64,000 bases of DNA from Microvirga guangxiensis. Lineage in GTDB: Bacteria; Pseudomonadota; Alphaproteobacteria; Rhizobiales; Beijerinckiaceae. Below, piece after piece: positions 1 to 11,383 of the stretch. Made by a program: the position numbers and the translations under genes. The notes beneath the pieces are model-generated. The model saw only the letters and a list, made by a program, of their open reading frames with translations, did no database searches and was not told where the DNA came from. Each line of letters begins with the position of its first letter. Positions within the stretch are counted from its first letter, which is position 1. The stretch is from positions 124,001 through 188,000 of the forward strand of contig NZ_FMVJ01000002.1 in NCBI RefSeq assembly GCF_900102135.1, written 5' to 3'.

Positions 1-1
1 T

Positions 2-67
2 GCGATGCTCGCATCCGACCCGAAGGCGATGCTGGAGAAACTCAACATCACCGCCACGGCTGAGTGA
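2..67 (+). CDS. C-terminal end of an unidentified protein (partial)
   Basis: The window opens inside a reading frame that closes with TGA; 21 codons are visible, ending in LNITATAE. The codons are G/C-rich at third positions like neighbouring genes, and the stop is followed by a repeat and then the terminator of the convergent gene on the other strand, which fits a gene end. Nothing in this tail identifies the family. The frame could be open by chance because it is so short. Confidence 0.4.
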   Translation, partial: AMLASDPKAMLEKLNITATAE

Positions 68-96
68 GCCATCCGGGCTCCATATCAGAGCCCCCG

Positions 97-139
97 CCTC
101 ATCCTGAGGAGCCCTCCTCGGCAGGCGTCCGAGGCAGGA
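97..139. repeat. Short dispersed repeat, family C
   Basis: The stretch starts with CCTCATCCTGAGGA, a near-perfect palindrome, and continues into a GGA-rich tail. The same core occurs near 13861 and 24530, each time between genes. It behaves like a small REP-type intergenic element. Mobility or function cannot be judged from sequence alone. Confidence 0.6.
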
Positions 140-147
140 TGATCGGC

Positions 148-177
148 AAAAATATGGCCGGGACTTTCCCGGCCATA
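148..177 (-). terminator. Intrinsic terminator of maeB
   Basis: On the minus strand an 11-bp perfect stem (TATGGCCGGGA with its complement) and a 3-base loop are followed directly by a run of five T residues. It lies about 25 bases beyond the maeB stop codon, the expected place for Rho-independent termination. Confidence 0.8.
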
Positions 178-203
178 TGTGAACAGCAAACTTTGATGCT
201 CAA

Positions 204-2513
<2,310 letters not shown>

Positions 2514-2624
2514 CGCTCCTTACCCAACCGTTTTTGTTTCTATGGATCTTGTGAGCGCCCTGTCCTCCGCCGTCAATGTTCTTCTCCGGTGGCGAAGCGA
2601 ACATGAGGCCTTGGCCCAGGGCCT

Positions 2625-2658
2625 AAAACAGTTCGGCAGCGCCTGGGCGCTGCCGAAC
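2625..2658 (-). terminator. Intrinsic terminator of aspS
   Basis: On the minus strand, a 12-bp perfect stem (GTTCGGCAGCGC and its complement) with a 4-base loop is followed by TGTTTT. It begins about 20 bases after the aspS stop codon. Confidence 0.75.
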
Positions 2659-2678
2659 AAGGATCATCAAATGCCGGC

Positions 2679-4487
2679 TTATTTCTCCGGCAAGTTCGTG
2701 CGGATGTGCAGCTCACGCAGCTGCTTGGGCGTCGCCTCGGAGGGCGCGCCGAGCAGCAGGTCTTCCGCCTTCTGGTTCATGGGGAAGAGCGTGATCTCGC
2801 GCAGGTTCTGCGCGCCGCAGAGCAGCATCACGATGCGGTCCACGCCGGCGGCCATGCCGCCGTGGGGCGGAGCGCCGTACTGGAACGCGCGGTACATCCC
2901 GCCGAAGCGGTCCATGACTTCCTGCTCGCCGTAGCCGGCGATCTCGAAGGCCTTCACCATGCGGTCGGGACGGTGGTTACGGATCGAGCCGGAGGCCATC
3001 TCGTAGCCGTTGCAGACCATGTCGTACTGGAACGCCGTCATCTTGAGGATCTTGTCCTTATCCGACGGGTCGAGGGCCATGAACTCGTCGTGGTCCATGT
3101 TGCCCATGGAGAACGGGTTGTGGGAGAAGTCGATCTTCTTCTCGTCCTCGTTCCACTCGTATTGCGGGAAGTCGACGATCCAGCAGAACGCGAACTGGTC
3201 CTTGTTGCCCAAGCCCAGCTCGTCGCCGATGCGCACGCGCGCCTTGCCCGCGAGCGAGGCGGCCTTGTCCTCGTTGCCCGCCGAGAAGAACACCGCGTCG
3301 CCTGCCTTGATGCCCGCCTTCTCGCGGATGACGGCCTGAGCGGCTTCCGGGATGAACTTGGCGATCGGGCCCTTGGCGACGATCTGGCCGCCCTCTTCCT
3401 CATACACGATGTAGCCGAGGCCGGGAGCGCCTTCCGAGCGCGCCCAGTCGTTGAGCTTGTCGAAGAAGGAGCGCGGCTGCGAGGCAGCGCCTGTCGCCGG
3501 AATGGCGCGCACGACGCCGCCGCCCTTCACCACGTTCTTGAACGCATTGAAGGTCACGTCCTCACGCTCGAACACTTCCGACACGTCGGCGATGATGAGC
3601 GGGTTGCGCAGGTCTGGCTTGTCGGAGCCGTATTTCAGCATCGACTCGAAATACGGGATGCGCGGGAACACGTCCGTCACCGGCTTGCCGTCGGCGAATT
3701 CCTTGAAGGTGTCGCGGATCACCGGCTCCATGGTCTGGAAGATGTCTTCCTGCGTGACGAAGCTCATTTCCACGTCGAGCTGGTAGAACTCGCCCGGCAG
3801 GCGGTCGGCGCGCGGGTCCTCGTCGCGGAAGCAGGGCGCGATCTGGAAGTACCGGTCGAAGCCGGACATCATGATCAGCTGCTTGAACTGCTGCGGAGCC
3901 TGCGGCAGCGCGTAGAACTTGCCGGGATGAATGCGCGAGGGCACGAGGAAGTCGCGCGCGCCTTCAGGCGACGAGGCCGTCAGGATCGGCGTCGTGAATT
4001 CGAAGAAGCCACTTGTCTTCATGCGGGTGCGGAGCGAGTCGACGATGGCGCCGCGCTTCATGATGTTGTTGTGCAGCTTCTCGCGGCGAAGGTCGAGATA
4101 GCGGTACTTGAGGCGGGTCTCTTCCGGGTATTCCTGGTCGCCGAAGACCGGCATCGGCAGCTCGTCCGCCGGGCCCAGCACTTCCATGTCGGTGATGTAG
4201 ACCTCGATCATGCCGGTCGGCAGCTCGGCGTTCTCGGTGCCTGCCGGGCGCTTGCGCACCTTGCCGTCCACGCGGACCACCCACTCGGAGCGGGCCGTCT
4301 CGGCCAGCTTGAAGGCGGGGGAATCGGGATCGATCACGCACTGCGTCATGCCGTAATGGTCGCGCAGGTCGATGAACAGCACGCCGCCGTGGTCGCGGAT
4401 GCGGTGGCACCAGCCGGACAGGCGGGCCACCTGGCCGACATCGGATTCGCGGAGCGCGCCGCAGGTATGGGAACGGTAACGATGCAT
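2679..4487 (-). CDS. aspS: Aspartyl-tRNA synthetase
   Basis: Charges tRNA-Asp with aspartate. The N-terminal OB-fold anticodon-binding domain includes [19 protein letters not shown]. The class II catalytic core shows [10 protein letters not shown] (motif 2), the flipping-loop region [15 protein letters not shown] (here [11 protein letters not shown]), and GVDRIVMLL (motif 3) near the C-terminus. Between them sits the GAD insertion typical of bacterial AspRS. I chose the ATG that gives [13 protein letters not shown], the usual family N-terminus, for 602 residues; the frame is open 16 codons further up, with another ATG 12 bases upstream, and no Shine-Dalgarno clearly decides. With GatCAB encoded in the same window, this AspRS might be non-discriminating (also acting on tRNA-Asn), but the residues that settle this were not assessed. 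Confidence 0.97.
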   Translation of the reverse strand: MHRYRSHTCGALRESDVGQVARLSGWCHRIRDHGGVLFIDLRDHYGMTQCVIDPDSPAFKLAETARSEWVVRVDGKVRKRPAGTENAELPTGMIEVYITDMEVLGPADELPMPVFGDQEYPEETRLKYRYLDLRREKLHNNIMKRGAIVDSLRTRMKTSGFFEFTTPILTASSPEGARDFLVPSRIHPGKFYALPQAPQQFKQLIMMSGFDRYFQIAPCFRDEDPRADRLPGEFYQLDVEMSFVTQEDIFQTMEPVIRDTFKEFADGKPVTDVFPRIPYFESMLKYGSDKPDLRNPLIIADVSEVFEREDVTFNAFKNVVKGGGVVRAIPATGAASQPRSFFDKLNDWARSEGAPGLGYIVYEEEGGQIVAKGPIAKFIPEAAQAVIREKAGIKAGDAVFFSAGNEDKAASLAGKARVRIGDELGLGNKDQFAFCWIVDFPQYEWNEDEKKIDFSHNPFSMGNMDHDEFMALDPSDKDKILKMTAFQYDMVCNGYEMASGSIRNHRPDRMVKAFEIAGYGEQEVMDRFGGMYRAFQYGAPPHGGMAAGVDRIVMLLCGAQNLREITLFPMNQKAEDLLLGAPSEATPKQLRELHIRTNLPEK

Positions 4488-4499
4488 GGAGGCGGACAT

Positions 4500-5120
4500 G
4501 GAAAAAGCCTGCTGGTTCGGTGTTACGCGCAACATCCATGGGAGACCGGGGAAGTCAAGGACGAACCACGAATGGAGGCCATGTTCGGGCGACCCCGCCG
4601 GTTTCGGGCGGGTGGCTTCAGGCTTGTCCTGGCTTTGTCCGTAAGGACGAGGGAAGCGCGGGACGCATTCGGCTTCGCAGGCCCCGGCGGAGCGCGCGAA
4701 AGGTATTCGGGGCGGGAGATCCGCCCGGACCAGGGAAGCTCAAGGCGTCCCGCGCACGGCTTTTGTGGGTCCGGCCTTGGCTCTCCGGCGCCATCAGGGA
4801 CGAACCCTCAGAGACGCTTTACGGCGCGTGCTCGACGCGCGGCCCTGGAGTTTACTCCAGCACCGGCAAGGCTGGGGGAGCGTGGACGCAGCCTGCCCGA
4901 ACAAGCTCAGCGCCCCTTCCTCCCCGCTCAGGCCCCTGGGGCATGCGGGGTGCGAGACCCGCAGCCGACCAGAACCGTATCCAGTCTCCGCAACCGACGC
5001 CTCGGGCACGTCCCTCGCGAGAACCAGACCCGCCAACCTTAACCACAAGGCAGGACAAAAGTCAAGAACAAAGCAAGAACATTGCATCCATCTCAGCCAG
5101 AGCCTAGATCATCAGAGGAC
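4500..5120. other. GC-rich block without a convincing gene, nature unknown
   Basis: About 600 bases between aspS and the first repeat contain no frame with a plausible protein; the open frames are low-complexity, rich in Arg, Pro and Ser. The block contains several short hairpins, for example CCCGCC with GGCGGG near 4593-4612 and CTGGAGT-TT-ACTCCAG at 4845-4860. It ends in an A-rich stretch near 5040-5095. It could be a decayed gene, a long repeat unit, or a structured RNA; nothing seen here decides between them. Confidence 0.35.
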
Positions 5121-5181
5121 GAGGCGCGTGTTCCCCTCTCCCTTGCAGGGAGGGGTTGGGGTGGTTTGACTGGGTGAGCGG
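5121..5181 (-). repeat. Dispersed repeat family A2, inverted copy
   Basis: Read on the minus strand this matches the copies near 14022 and 18815: a CTCACCCAGTCAAACCACCC start, then C-rich blocks, then a CTCCCT-GCAA-GGGAG hairpin and GGGAACACGCGC. All copies are intergenic. Sequence drift is confined mostly to the C-rich centre. Confidence 0.75.
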
Positions 5182-5259
5182 CTGAACCAGCGAGACACGG
5201 GAAGACCTCTCCCGGGTGGGAGAGGTCGGAGCGCAGCTCCGGGTGAGGGACTGCCTTGT

Positions 5260-5343
5260 CCGGAAAGGCCACACCTCTCACCCCTGCCCCTCTCCCACCC
5301 GGGAGAGGGGATGTGCCGTAGGGCTGTCGTGCGGTCTGGATGC
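5260..5343. repeat. Dispersed repeat family A1, copy 1
   Basis: An element of about 84 bases centred on the palindrome CCCCTCTCCCACCCGGGAGAGGGG (at 5287-5310) with flanks CCGGAAAGG and GCGGTCTGGATGC. A copy in the opposite orientation lies at 13887-13969, where both flanks and the palindrome recur. A shortened related palindrome lies just upstream, near 5203-5260. Confidence 0.75.
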
Positions 5344-5363
5344 TGGCTGCACTCCGACTGTCC

Positions 5364-5411
5364 GACCCCCACCCCTAACCCCTCCCCGCAAGGGGGAGGG
5401 AACACGCGCTC
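5364..5411 (+). repeat. Dispersed repeat family A2, truncated copy
   Basis: GACCCCCACCCCTAACCCC followed by a CTCCCC-GCAA-GGGGGAG hairpin and GGAACACGCGCTC matches the right half of the A2 copies at 14022 and 18815. The left CTCACCCAGTCAAACC part is missing here, so this copy looks truncated at its 5' end. Confidence 0.65.
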
Positions 5412-5554
5412 AGATCTGATAACGACCACGAATTCAGCCGCCGCATGAGGCGAGGCCCCAGCCCCTCCCCGGCACCCCGATTTTCGCCCTCAAACCCTTA
5501 TTTTATAAGCATTTCTCCCTTGTGGAACAAAGGGTGAATTCCCATATCATCCCT

Positions 5555-5932
5555 ATGATCCAAAACCATGCAACATCCCTGCTCAAGCACGGCTCGAACG
5601 CTCCTCAGGAGGAGCGGATCGAGGGGAATTGGCATGTCTATCCCTTCGATGGTGCGCTTGAGATCGACTATGTGGACCAAGCCGGAAATCCGACCCGGCG
5701 CTGGGTGATCGCGCGCGAGCTGAAGGTGGGGCCCGGCAAGATGCTTCTCGGTGGCATCGACATGGCCGATGACGGGTATCGGGGCTTCCGTGTCGACCGG
5801 ATCGAAAGGCTGGAGGATGCGGAGACCGGGCTCGTGGTGGACCGCAACATCCTCGACTGGCTCATGAAGAGGGCGGAGCGCCAAGCCAGGGAGCGGATGA
5901 AGGCCCTGCGAATGAGGGCAAGGGGGAAATAG
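5555..5932 (+). CDS. Small conserved hypothetical protein, WYL-like fold
   Basis: A soluble protein of about 125 residues without signal peptide or membrane segment. The middle reads as a small beta-barrel: IDYVDQAGNPTRRWVIA, then KMLLGGIDMADDGYRGFRV followed by DRIERL. This pattern (Y-x-D-xx-G-xx-TRR, then R-x-F-R-V-D-R-I) resembles the WYL ligand-binding module seen in regulators, but no helix-turn-helix is present. The C-terminus is a basic helix ending in RMRARGK. The start is uncertain: an in-frame GTG lies 33 bases upstream and none of the candidates has a good Shine-Dalgarno. A strong hairpin follows the stop directly. The WYL resemblance is my reading of the pattern and the function is unknown. 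Confidence 0.7.
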   Translation: MIQNHATSLLKHGSNAPQEERIEGNWHVYPFDGALEIDYVDQAGNPTRRWVIARELKVGPGKMLLGGIDMADDGYRGFRVDRIERLEDAETGLVVDRNILDWLMKRAERQARERMKALRMRARGK

Positions 5933-5962
5933 AAAGGCCGGCATTCCAGCCGACCTTTCCGT
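5933..5962. terminator. Probable bidirectional terminator
   Basis: A 10-bp stem (AAAGGCCGGC against GCCGACCTTT, one wobble) with a 6-base loop begins right after the stop codon of the plus-strand gene. On the minus strand it is followed by TCTATTT, so it could also end transcripts coming from the small minus-strand gene. Confidence 0.6.
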
Positions 5963-6068
5963 CAATCGAGATCACGGGCCTGAAGTGCTGTTGCTCTCAG
6001 AGGCACCCCTCCGCCTCCTGGCGACGATTAGGCCGCAGGCGAGATCCCAGCCTGTTCAGGGAGAATTC

Positions 6069-6164
6069 TTACGGGAACGGGAAAGCCTCAGTCCGGGGGA
6101 AATCCTCGGCCTTGGGGAAGGTCTCGTGCTTCGGGAAAAGGCCGTTCTTCGGAAAGATGCTCAT
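6069..6164 (-). CDS. 31-residue FPK hexapeptide-repeat miniprotein
   Basis: A very short minus-strand gene. After Met-Ser-Ile the protein is built of hexads that each begin with Phe-Pro and then Lys or Arg: FPKNGL, FPKHET, FPKAED, FPRTEA, ending FPFP. The 18-base period is kept without a gap and third bases vary between units, so the protein sequence and not just the DNA repeat appears to be kept. AGAGGG lies about 9 bases before the ATG. A TTGACA promoter-like element and a hairpin-containing leader lie upstream. There is no signal peptide, membrane segment or cysteine. I do not recognise the family. The opposite-strand frame over this stretch is its shadow. Confidence 0.6.
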   Translation of the reverse strand: MSIFPKNGLFPKHETFPKAEDFPRTEAFPFP

Positions 6165-6193
6165 GTTGATGTTCCCTCTGTAGCATCGTTGCT

Positions 6194-6234
6194 CAACCGG
6201 CCCCGCAAACCATCGGTTTGAAACAGGAACCGGC
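6194..6234 (-). other. Structured 5' leader of the FPK miniprotein gene
   Basis: Between the predicted promoter and the start codon lies a perfect hairpin, CAAACC-GAT-GGTTTG on the minus strand (6206-6220). It is bracketed by two direct copies of GGGCCGGTT. No known riboswitch pattern is recognised. Confidence 0.35.
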
Positions 6235-6240
6235 CCACAA

Positions 6241-6268
6241 AAGCTATATAATTACATAAGCCTGTCAA
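6241..6268 (-). promoter_or_regulatory. Candidate sigma-70 promoter of the FPK miniprotein gene
   Basis: On the minus strand a perfect TTGACA (-35) is followed after 16 bases by TAGCTT as a partial -10, within a markedly AT-rich patch (TTATGTAATTATATAGC). It would start a transcript about 70 bases ahead of the miniprotein ATG. The -10 match is only partial. Confidence 0.45.
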
Positions 6269-6378
6269 TGGCTCAGCTTGCCGCCCTATAGAAACCCATG
6301 GAATTTGAGGGGATTGATCGGCTCGGGCCTTTGAAACGGAGTCGCCTGAACCGCAGGCTTAGGTTATGAGACGTCTTC

Positions 6379-7533
6379 ATGGATTTGATTACGACCACCG
6401 AGGCGCTGTCCGCCGCCTGCTCCCGCCTGAGCCAACATCCGTTCGTCACCGTCGACACGGAGTTTCTGCGCGAGACCACCTATTATCCCAAGCTCTGCCT
6501 GATCCAGATGGCGGGGCCCGACCCTGCTGATGCCTATCTCATCGACCCGCTGGCCGAGGGCATGAGCCTTGAGCCCTTCATGGCGCTCATGTCCGACAAG
6601 GGCGTGGTGAAGGTTTTCCACTCGGCCCGCCAGGATCTGGAGATCATCTGGAATCTCGGAGGCATCGTCCCCGAGCCCCTCTTCGACACTCAGGTCGCGG
6701 CCATGGTGTGCGGCTACGGCGATTCGGTGTCCTACGAGCAGCTGGTGAACGACCTCGCCAAGGCGAAGGTCGACAAGTCCTCCCGCTTCACCGATTGGTC
6801 GCGCCGTCCCCTCACCGATGCCCAGCTCATCTATGCCATGTCGGACGTCACCCATCTGGTGAAGGTCTACGAGGCGCTGATGAGCCAGCTCGAGAAGAAC
6901 GGGCGCCTCACCTGGCTGGTCGAGGAAATGTCCATCCTCACCTCCCCCGAGACTTATCAGGCCGATCCGGCCAATGCCTGGCGCCGCCTCGCCGGCCGCC
7001 TGCGCAAGCCGAAGGAGGTCGCCGTCCTGATGGAGGTCGCCGCCTGGCGCGAGCGCGAGGCCCAGAGCCGCGACGTTCCCCGAGGCCGCATTCTCAAGGA
7101 CGACGCGCTCATCGACGTCGCCACCTCAGCTCCCCGCTCCGTGGAAGCCCTCGGCCGCCTGCGCACCATCCCCAACGGGTTCGAGCGCTCCCGCACGGGC
7201 GGCGACATCTTGGAGGCCGTAGAGCGTGGCCTGTCCCGCGACCCGGCGAGCATCCCCATGCCCGAGCGCAGCCGCGGGCGCGGCAATACCGGCGCCGTGG
7301 TCGACCTCCTGAAGGTCCTGCTCAAGGCCGTGGCCGAGCAGGAAGGCGTGGCGCCGAAGATCGTCGCTACCGTCGAGGAGCTGGAGGCCATCGCCGACAG
7401 CGACACTGCGGACGTGCCGTCCCTTCACGGCTGGCGCCGCGCGCTGTTCGGCGAGAAGGCGCTGGCCTTGAAGAACGGCCAGCTCGGTCTCGTGCTGGAA
7501 CGCGGACGGGTGCGGCTGCGGGAGATCGGGTAG
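6379..7533 (+). CDS. rnd: Ribonuclease D
   Basis: A 3'-5' exoribonuclease that trims tRNA precursors. The DEDDy active site is complete: D26 and E28 in [10 protein letters not shown]86 in FHSARQDLE, and Y152 and D156 in [11 protein letters not shown]. After the exonuclease domain an HRDC-type helical domain covers roughly residues 205-290 ([24 protein letters not shown] is its typical opening). At 384 residues it has the usual length. The start follows a weak GAGACG. The stop lies only 6 bases from the convergent ppx stop, so the two transcripts may overlap. Its position next to aspS is common in alphaproteobacteria. Confidence 0.95.
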   Translation: MDLITTTEALSAACSRLSQHPFVTVDTEFLRETTYYPKLCLIQMAGPDPADAYLIDPLAEGMSLEPFMALMSDKGVVKVFHSARQDLEIIWNLGGIVPEPLFDTQVAAMVCGYGDSVSYEQLVNDLAKAKVDKSSRFTDWSRRPLTDAQLIYAMSDVTHLVKVYEALMSQLEKNGRLTWLVEEMSILTSPETYQADPANAWRRLAGRLRKPKEVAVLMEVAAWREREAQSRDVPRGRILKDDALIDVATSAPRSVEALGRLRTIPNGFERSRTGGDILEAVERGLSRDPASIPMPERSRGRGNTGAVVDLLKVLLKAVAEQEGVAPKIVATVEELEAIADSDTADVPSLHGWRRALFGEKALALKNGQLGLVLERGRVRLREIG

Positions 7534-7539
7534 ACCCGC

Positions 7540-9063
7540 CTAGCCTGTTATCTCAACCACCGGCTCCATGTTGAGGAGCTTGCCCAGCGCCTTCATGCGG
7601 CCTGCGAGGCGTTCGTTGGCGAGGTCCTTCATCTGCGACGGCAGTTGCAGCACGACCTGCTTGCCGCGCGCCTGCAGGGGAGCCTGTGGGAGAATGCCCT
7701 CCATCGATACGGACACCGGATAGGCGACACGCATGAGCGCGGCGAGCAGGCGCGCGCGCTCCATATGGCGCGGCCCCGCCAGCGACTTGATGCGAGAGCC
7801 CACCTTGTCGGGCGAGAGGCCCTCGTGCCGGAAGAAGATGGAAAGCGCGAGATAGGCGCGGCCCGGATGATCGAGGCCCGCGAAAGCGCCGTAGGCAATG
7901 AGGTTGAGGCTCTGCTCGCCGCGATAATCCGGGTGAGCGCGCCAGCCGATATCGGCCAAGAGGCAGGCGGCGCGGCGCAGGCGCGTCTCGGTCTCGGTTT
8001 CCGTGACCCCGAGGCTTTTCATGAAGCCTTCCGTCCACTCGCACAGCTCCTCGCCATGGCGCGGCGAGCGGGAGCGCAGGAGGTTGAGGTCGCTTGCTGC
8101 AGCGAGAAGCGGATCGCGCTTCTGCGTGTCCGGATCGAGCCTGTCGAACAGAACGCCTTCGCGAACGCCGAACGCGGAGATGGCCACCTCCTTCGGCTCG
8201 CCGAGACGGATGATCTCTTCCAGCAGGATGGCGCCGTAAACCAGAAGCGGACGGCGGGCCTCGGAGACGCTCTCGATGTCCTTGAGGGTCTTCGTGTCCG
8301 CTCCTTCCACGAGACGCAGGAAGTCGAGCCCATCCTCGGGATTGAAGATATAGCTGTGCATCACATGGAGGGGATAATCCCGCGCGGCTTGGTGCAGGCG
8401 CGCAAGGGCGCGCCACGTGCCGCCGACCGCGTAAAAGGTGCGGCCATGCAGGTTCGCGAGATATTCCGGGGCGCGTTCCAGGGCGGCGCGCACGATCTTC
8501 TGCGCCTTCTTGAGCGAGCCGCCGCTCATGTCCTGCAGGGCGAGGCCGCCGAGCGGCATGGTGGTGCCCTGCCCCACGAACGAACCATCCACGTCGACGA
8601 GCTCCAGGCTGCCGCCGCCCATGTCGCCCACGATGCCATCCGGCTTATGGAAACCCGCGACGACGCCGAGTGCGGAGAAGCGCGCTTCCTCGGCGCCGGA
8701 CAATAGGCTGATGGGGCGGCCGCAGGCTTTCTCCGCCGCTTCCAGGAACGCAGGACCGTTGGACGCATCGCGCGCCGCGGCGGTGGCGAGCACGAACACC
8801 TCGGACACCTGCATCGTGTCGCACAGCACCCGAAAGCGGGCGAGCGCGCGCAGCGCCCTGTCCACCGCTCCGTCGTCGAGACGGCCCGTGGTCGCCACGT
8901 GGCGGCCGAGGCCGCAGAGAACCTTCTCGTTGTAGATCGGAGTCACCGCCCGGGACAGGCCCTCATAGGCCACAAGGCGGACGGAGTTCGAGCCGATATC
9001 GATGATGGCGACGGGGCGGCCGATCTTGAGCCTGCCCTGGGCTTCCTGGCTGATGGGCGACAT
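7540..9063 (-). CDS. ppx: Exopolyphosphatase, Ppx/GppA family
   Basis: Releases phosphate from the ends of inorganic polyphosphate, or hydrolyses pppGpp; the family does both and sequence alone does not settle which dominates. The N-terminal ASKHA phosphate-1 motif is IIDIGSNSVRLVAYE (about residues 20-34), and phosphate-2 is GDMGGGSLELVDVD (about 145-158). At 507 residues it has the long form with a C-terminal HD-like helical domain. I chose the ATG one base after the ppk1 stop (TGA-C-ATG); a TTG 24 bases earlier is also in frame. The tight spacing indicates translation from a ppk1-ppx transcript. Confidence 0.93.
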   Translation of the reverse strand: MSPISQEAQGRLKIGRPVAIIDIGSNSVRLVAYEGLSRAVTPIYNEKVLCGLGRHVATTGRLDDGAVDRALRALARFRVLCDTMQVSEVFVLATAAARDASNGPAFLEAAEKACGRPISLLSGAEEARFSALGVVAGFHKPDGIVGDMGGGSLELVDVDGSFVGQGTTMPLGGLALQDMSGGSLKKAQKIVRAALERAPEYLANLHGRTFYAVGGTWRALARLHQAARDYPLHVMHSYIFNPEDGLDFLRLVEGADTKTLKDIESVSEARRPLLVYGAILLEEIIRLGEPKEVAISAFGVREGVLFDRLDPDTQKRDPLLAAASDLNLLRSRSPRHGEELCEWTEGFMKSLGVTETETETRLRRAACLLADIGWRAHPDYRGEQSLNLIAYGAFAGLDHPGRAYLALSIFFRHEGLSPDKVGSRIKSLAGPRHMERARLLAALMRVAYPVSVSMEGILPQAPLQARGKQVVLQLPSQMKDLANERLAGRMKALGKLLNMEPVVEITG

Positions 9064-9064
9064 G

Positions 9065-11383
9065 TCAGCGCTGCCCCCGTTTCGCAAGAGCCTTCGGGCT
9101 GGACGTCTTGAGGGATTTTCCGCGACCGGAGAGGCTGGGATTCGTCATGAAATACTTGTGTGCGTTGAACGGCTCATCGCCCTTGGCGGGTGCCATGCGC
9201 TGGCTCGTGCCGTCGGGCAGAACCGCCCAGCTCTGCTCGTTGTCGAGAAGGTTAGCGAGCATGATCTGATCGAGAACCTGCTGGTGAACCGTGGGATTGA
9301 CGATGGGCAGGAGCGCCTCGACGCGGCGGTCGAGATTGCGCGTCATCAGGTCGGCGGAGGAGATGTAAACATGCGCCTTGGGATTGGGCAGGCCCTGCCC
9401 GTTGCCGAAGGCATAGATGCGCGTGTGCTCCAGGAAGCGCCCGACGATGGACTTCACGCGGATGTTCTCGGACAACCCCTTGATGCCCGGCCTCAGGCAG
9501 CAGATGCCGCGCACGATGAGGTCGATCTGCACGCCAGCGGCGCTGGCATCGTAGAGCGCATCGATGATGCCGGGATCGACGAGCGAGTTGCACTTGCCCC
9601 AGATTGCGCCGGGCCGTCCGGCCTTCACATGAGCGATCTCTTCCTCGATGTGCTGGAGCAGGCGCTTTCTCAAGGTGAGCGGCGACACCGCCATCCGCTC
9701 CAGCTCCGCCGGCTCCGCATAGCCCGTCACGAAATTGAAGATGCGCGACACGTCGCGACCGATCACAGGGTCGGCGGTAAAATAGGACAGGTCGGTGTAG
9801 ATGCGCGCCGTGATGGGGTGATAATTGCCCGTGCCCACATGGCAATAGGTGATGAGCTGGCTGCCTTCGCGGCGCACCACCATGGAGAGCTTGGCGTGGG
9901 TCTTGAGCTCGATGAAACCGAACACGACCTGCGCGCCCGCGCGTTCGAGATCGCGCGCCCAGCGGATGTTCGCTTCCTCGTCGAAGCGTGCTTTCAGCTC
10001 CACGAGAGCGGTGACGGACTTGCCCGCCTCCGCAGCCTCTGCAAGCGCCGCGACGATCGGCGAGTCCGAGGACGTGCGATAGAGCGTCTGCTTGATCGCC
10101 ACCACGTTGGGATCGCCCGCCGCCTGACGCAGGAACTGCACCACCGCGTCGAAGGATTCGTACGGGTGATGGACGATGATGTCCTTCTCGCGGATCGCGG
10201 CGAAGCAATCGCCGCTATGCTCGCGGATGCGCTCGGGGAAGCGCGGATTATACGGTTTGAACTTGAGATCGGGACGTTCGAGCGCGACGAGCTGCGAGAG
10301 ATCGCGCAGGCCCATCATGCCCTCGACGACGAAGACCTCGTCGGCGGAAACCTCCATCTCCTCGGCCACGAAGAGACGCAGGTCGTCCGGCATGGCGGCT
10401 TCGACTTCGAGACGGATCACGCTGCCGCGCCGGCGCTGCTTGAGCGCGGTCTCGAACAGGCGCACGAGATCCTCGGCCTCTTCCTCCACTTCGATATCGG
10501 AATCGCGGATCACGCGGAACGCGCCCTGCCCCTGCACCGCGTAGCCCGGGAACAGGCGGCTCGTGTAGAGCACGATCATCTGCTCCAGCGCGATGAAGCG
10601 GGCCGAGCCCGTTTCCGCGAAATCCGGCAGGCGGATGAACCGCTCGCCGCGGGACGGCAGGCGGATCAGCGCGTTCAGCACCTTGCCGTCGCTCTGGCGC
10701 ACGAGCTTCAGGGCGATGGAGGAGCCGAGATTCGGGATGAAGGGAAACGGGTGCGCCGGATCGATGGCGAGCGGCGTGAGCACCGGAAAGATGTGATTGA
10801 GGAAGTAATCCTCGAGCCAGGACGCCTCCGATTTGGTGAGGCCCGCACCTTCGACGAGGACGATGCCCTCCCCCTGCAGCTTCTCCCGAAGCTCGCCCCA
10901 GCGACGCTGCTGGTCGGACGCGAGGTTCGACACCTCGACCGAAATCTTCGACAACTGCTCCTGGGGCGTCAGCCCGTCCTGTGAGATGGTGGCAACCCCG
11001 GAACGCACATGTCCGCGCAGGCCCGCGACGCGGACCATGAAGAACTCGTCGAGGTTCTCCGCAGAAATGGAAAGAAAACGCAGCTTCTCCAGCAGCGGAT
11101 GGTTGCGATTGTTCGCTTCCTCCAGAACCCGGCGGTTGAACTGCAGCCAGGAGAGTTCGCGATTGATGAAGCGTTGGGGGAACTGGCGCAGCACCGCGCC
11201 ATCGAGCTCGATATCCGGCGGGGCTTTCGGAAAGGGAGCTTCGCTGACGATCTCCATGTCCCTCAAGGCCATCGTGTCACGCACTTCGATCTCCGCCGCT
11301 TCCTGCTTCGGCGTCCGTTTTGCTCTGGGCTTCGTGACAGTTTCACGACGGTTCGACGACAATGCGGTGGGATCAGCCTTCAC
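9065..11383 (-). CDS. ppk1: Polyphosphate kinase 1
   Basis: Polymerises the terminal phosphate of ATP into polyphosphate. The N, head and two catalytic domains are present over 772 residues. [16 protein letters not shown] (about 75-90) is the classic N-domain signature. The autophosphorylated histidine is H496 in [12 protein letters not shown], and the second conserved histidine is H653 in [12 protein letters not shown]. The GTG start overlaps the stop of hdaA as GTGA, indicating translational coupling. The first 45 residues are basic and poorly conserved, so an internal start is possible. Directly followed by ppx, which degrades its product. Confidence 0.96.
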   Translation of the reverse strand: MKADPTALSSNRRETVTKPRAKRTPKQEAAEIEVRDTMALRDMEIVSEAPFPKAPPDIELDGAVLRQFPQRFINRELSWLQFNRRVLEEANNRNHPLLEKLRFLSISAENLDEFFMVRVAGLRGHVRSGVATISQDGLTPQEQLSKISVEVSNLASDQQRRWGELREKLQGEGIVLVEGAGLTKSEASWLEDYFLNHIFPVLTPLAIDPAHPFPFIPNLGSSIALKLVRQSDGKVLNALIRLPSRGERFIRLPDFAETGSARFIALEQMIVLYTSRLFPGYAVQGQGAFRVIRDSDIEVEEEAEDLVRLFETALKQRRRGSVIRLEVEAAMPDDLRLFVAEEMEVSADEVFVVEGMMGLRDLSQLVALERPDLKFKPYNPRFPERIREHSGDCFAAIREKDIIVHHPYESFDAVVQFLRQAAGDPNVVAIKQTLYRTSSDSPIVAALAEAAEAGKSVTALVELKARFDEEANIRWARDLERAGAQVVFGFIELKTHAKLSMVVRREGSQLITYCHVGTGNYHPITARIYTDLSYFTADPVIGRDVSRIFNFVTGYAEPAELERMAVSPLTLRKRLLQHIEEEIAHVKAGRPGAIWGKCNSLVDPGIIDALYDASAAGVQIDLIVRGICCLRPGIKGLSENIRVKSIVGRFLEHTRIYAFGNGQGLPNPKAHVYISSADLMTRNLDRRVEALLPIVNPTVHQQVLDQIMLANLLDNEQSWAVLPDGTSQRMAPAKGDEPFNAHKYFMTNPSLSGRGKSLKTSSPKALAKRGQR

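Noticed and set aside
2706..5042. Very long plus-strand open frame opposite aspS
   Set aside because: It is the antisense shadow of aspS: rich in His, Val, Leu, Arg and Ala, without any domain, and it runs on into non-coding repeats. High GC at third positions keeps such frames open.
9002..10984. Plus-strand open frame of 660 codons opposite ppk1
   Set aside because: The ppk1 catalytic histidines and N-domain signature are on the other strand; composition here is typical of a shadow.
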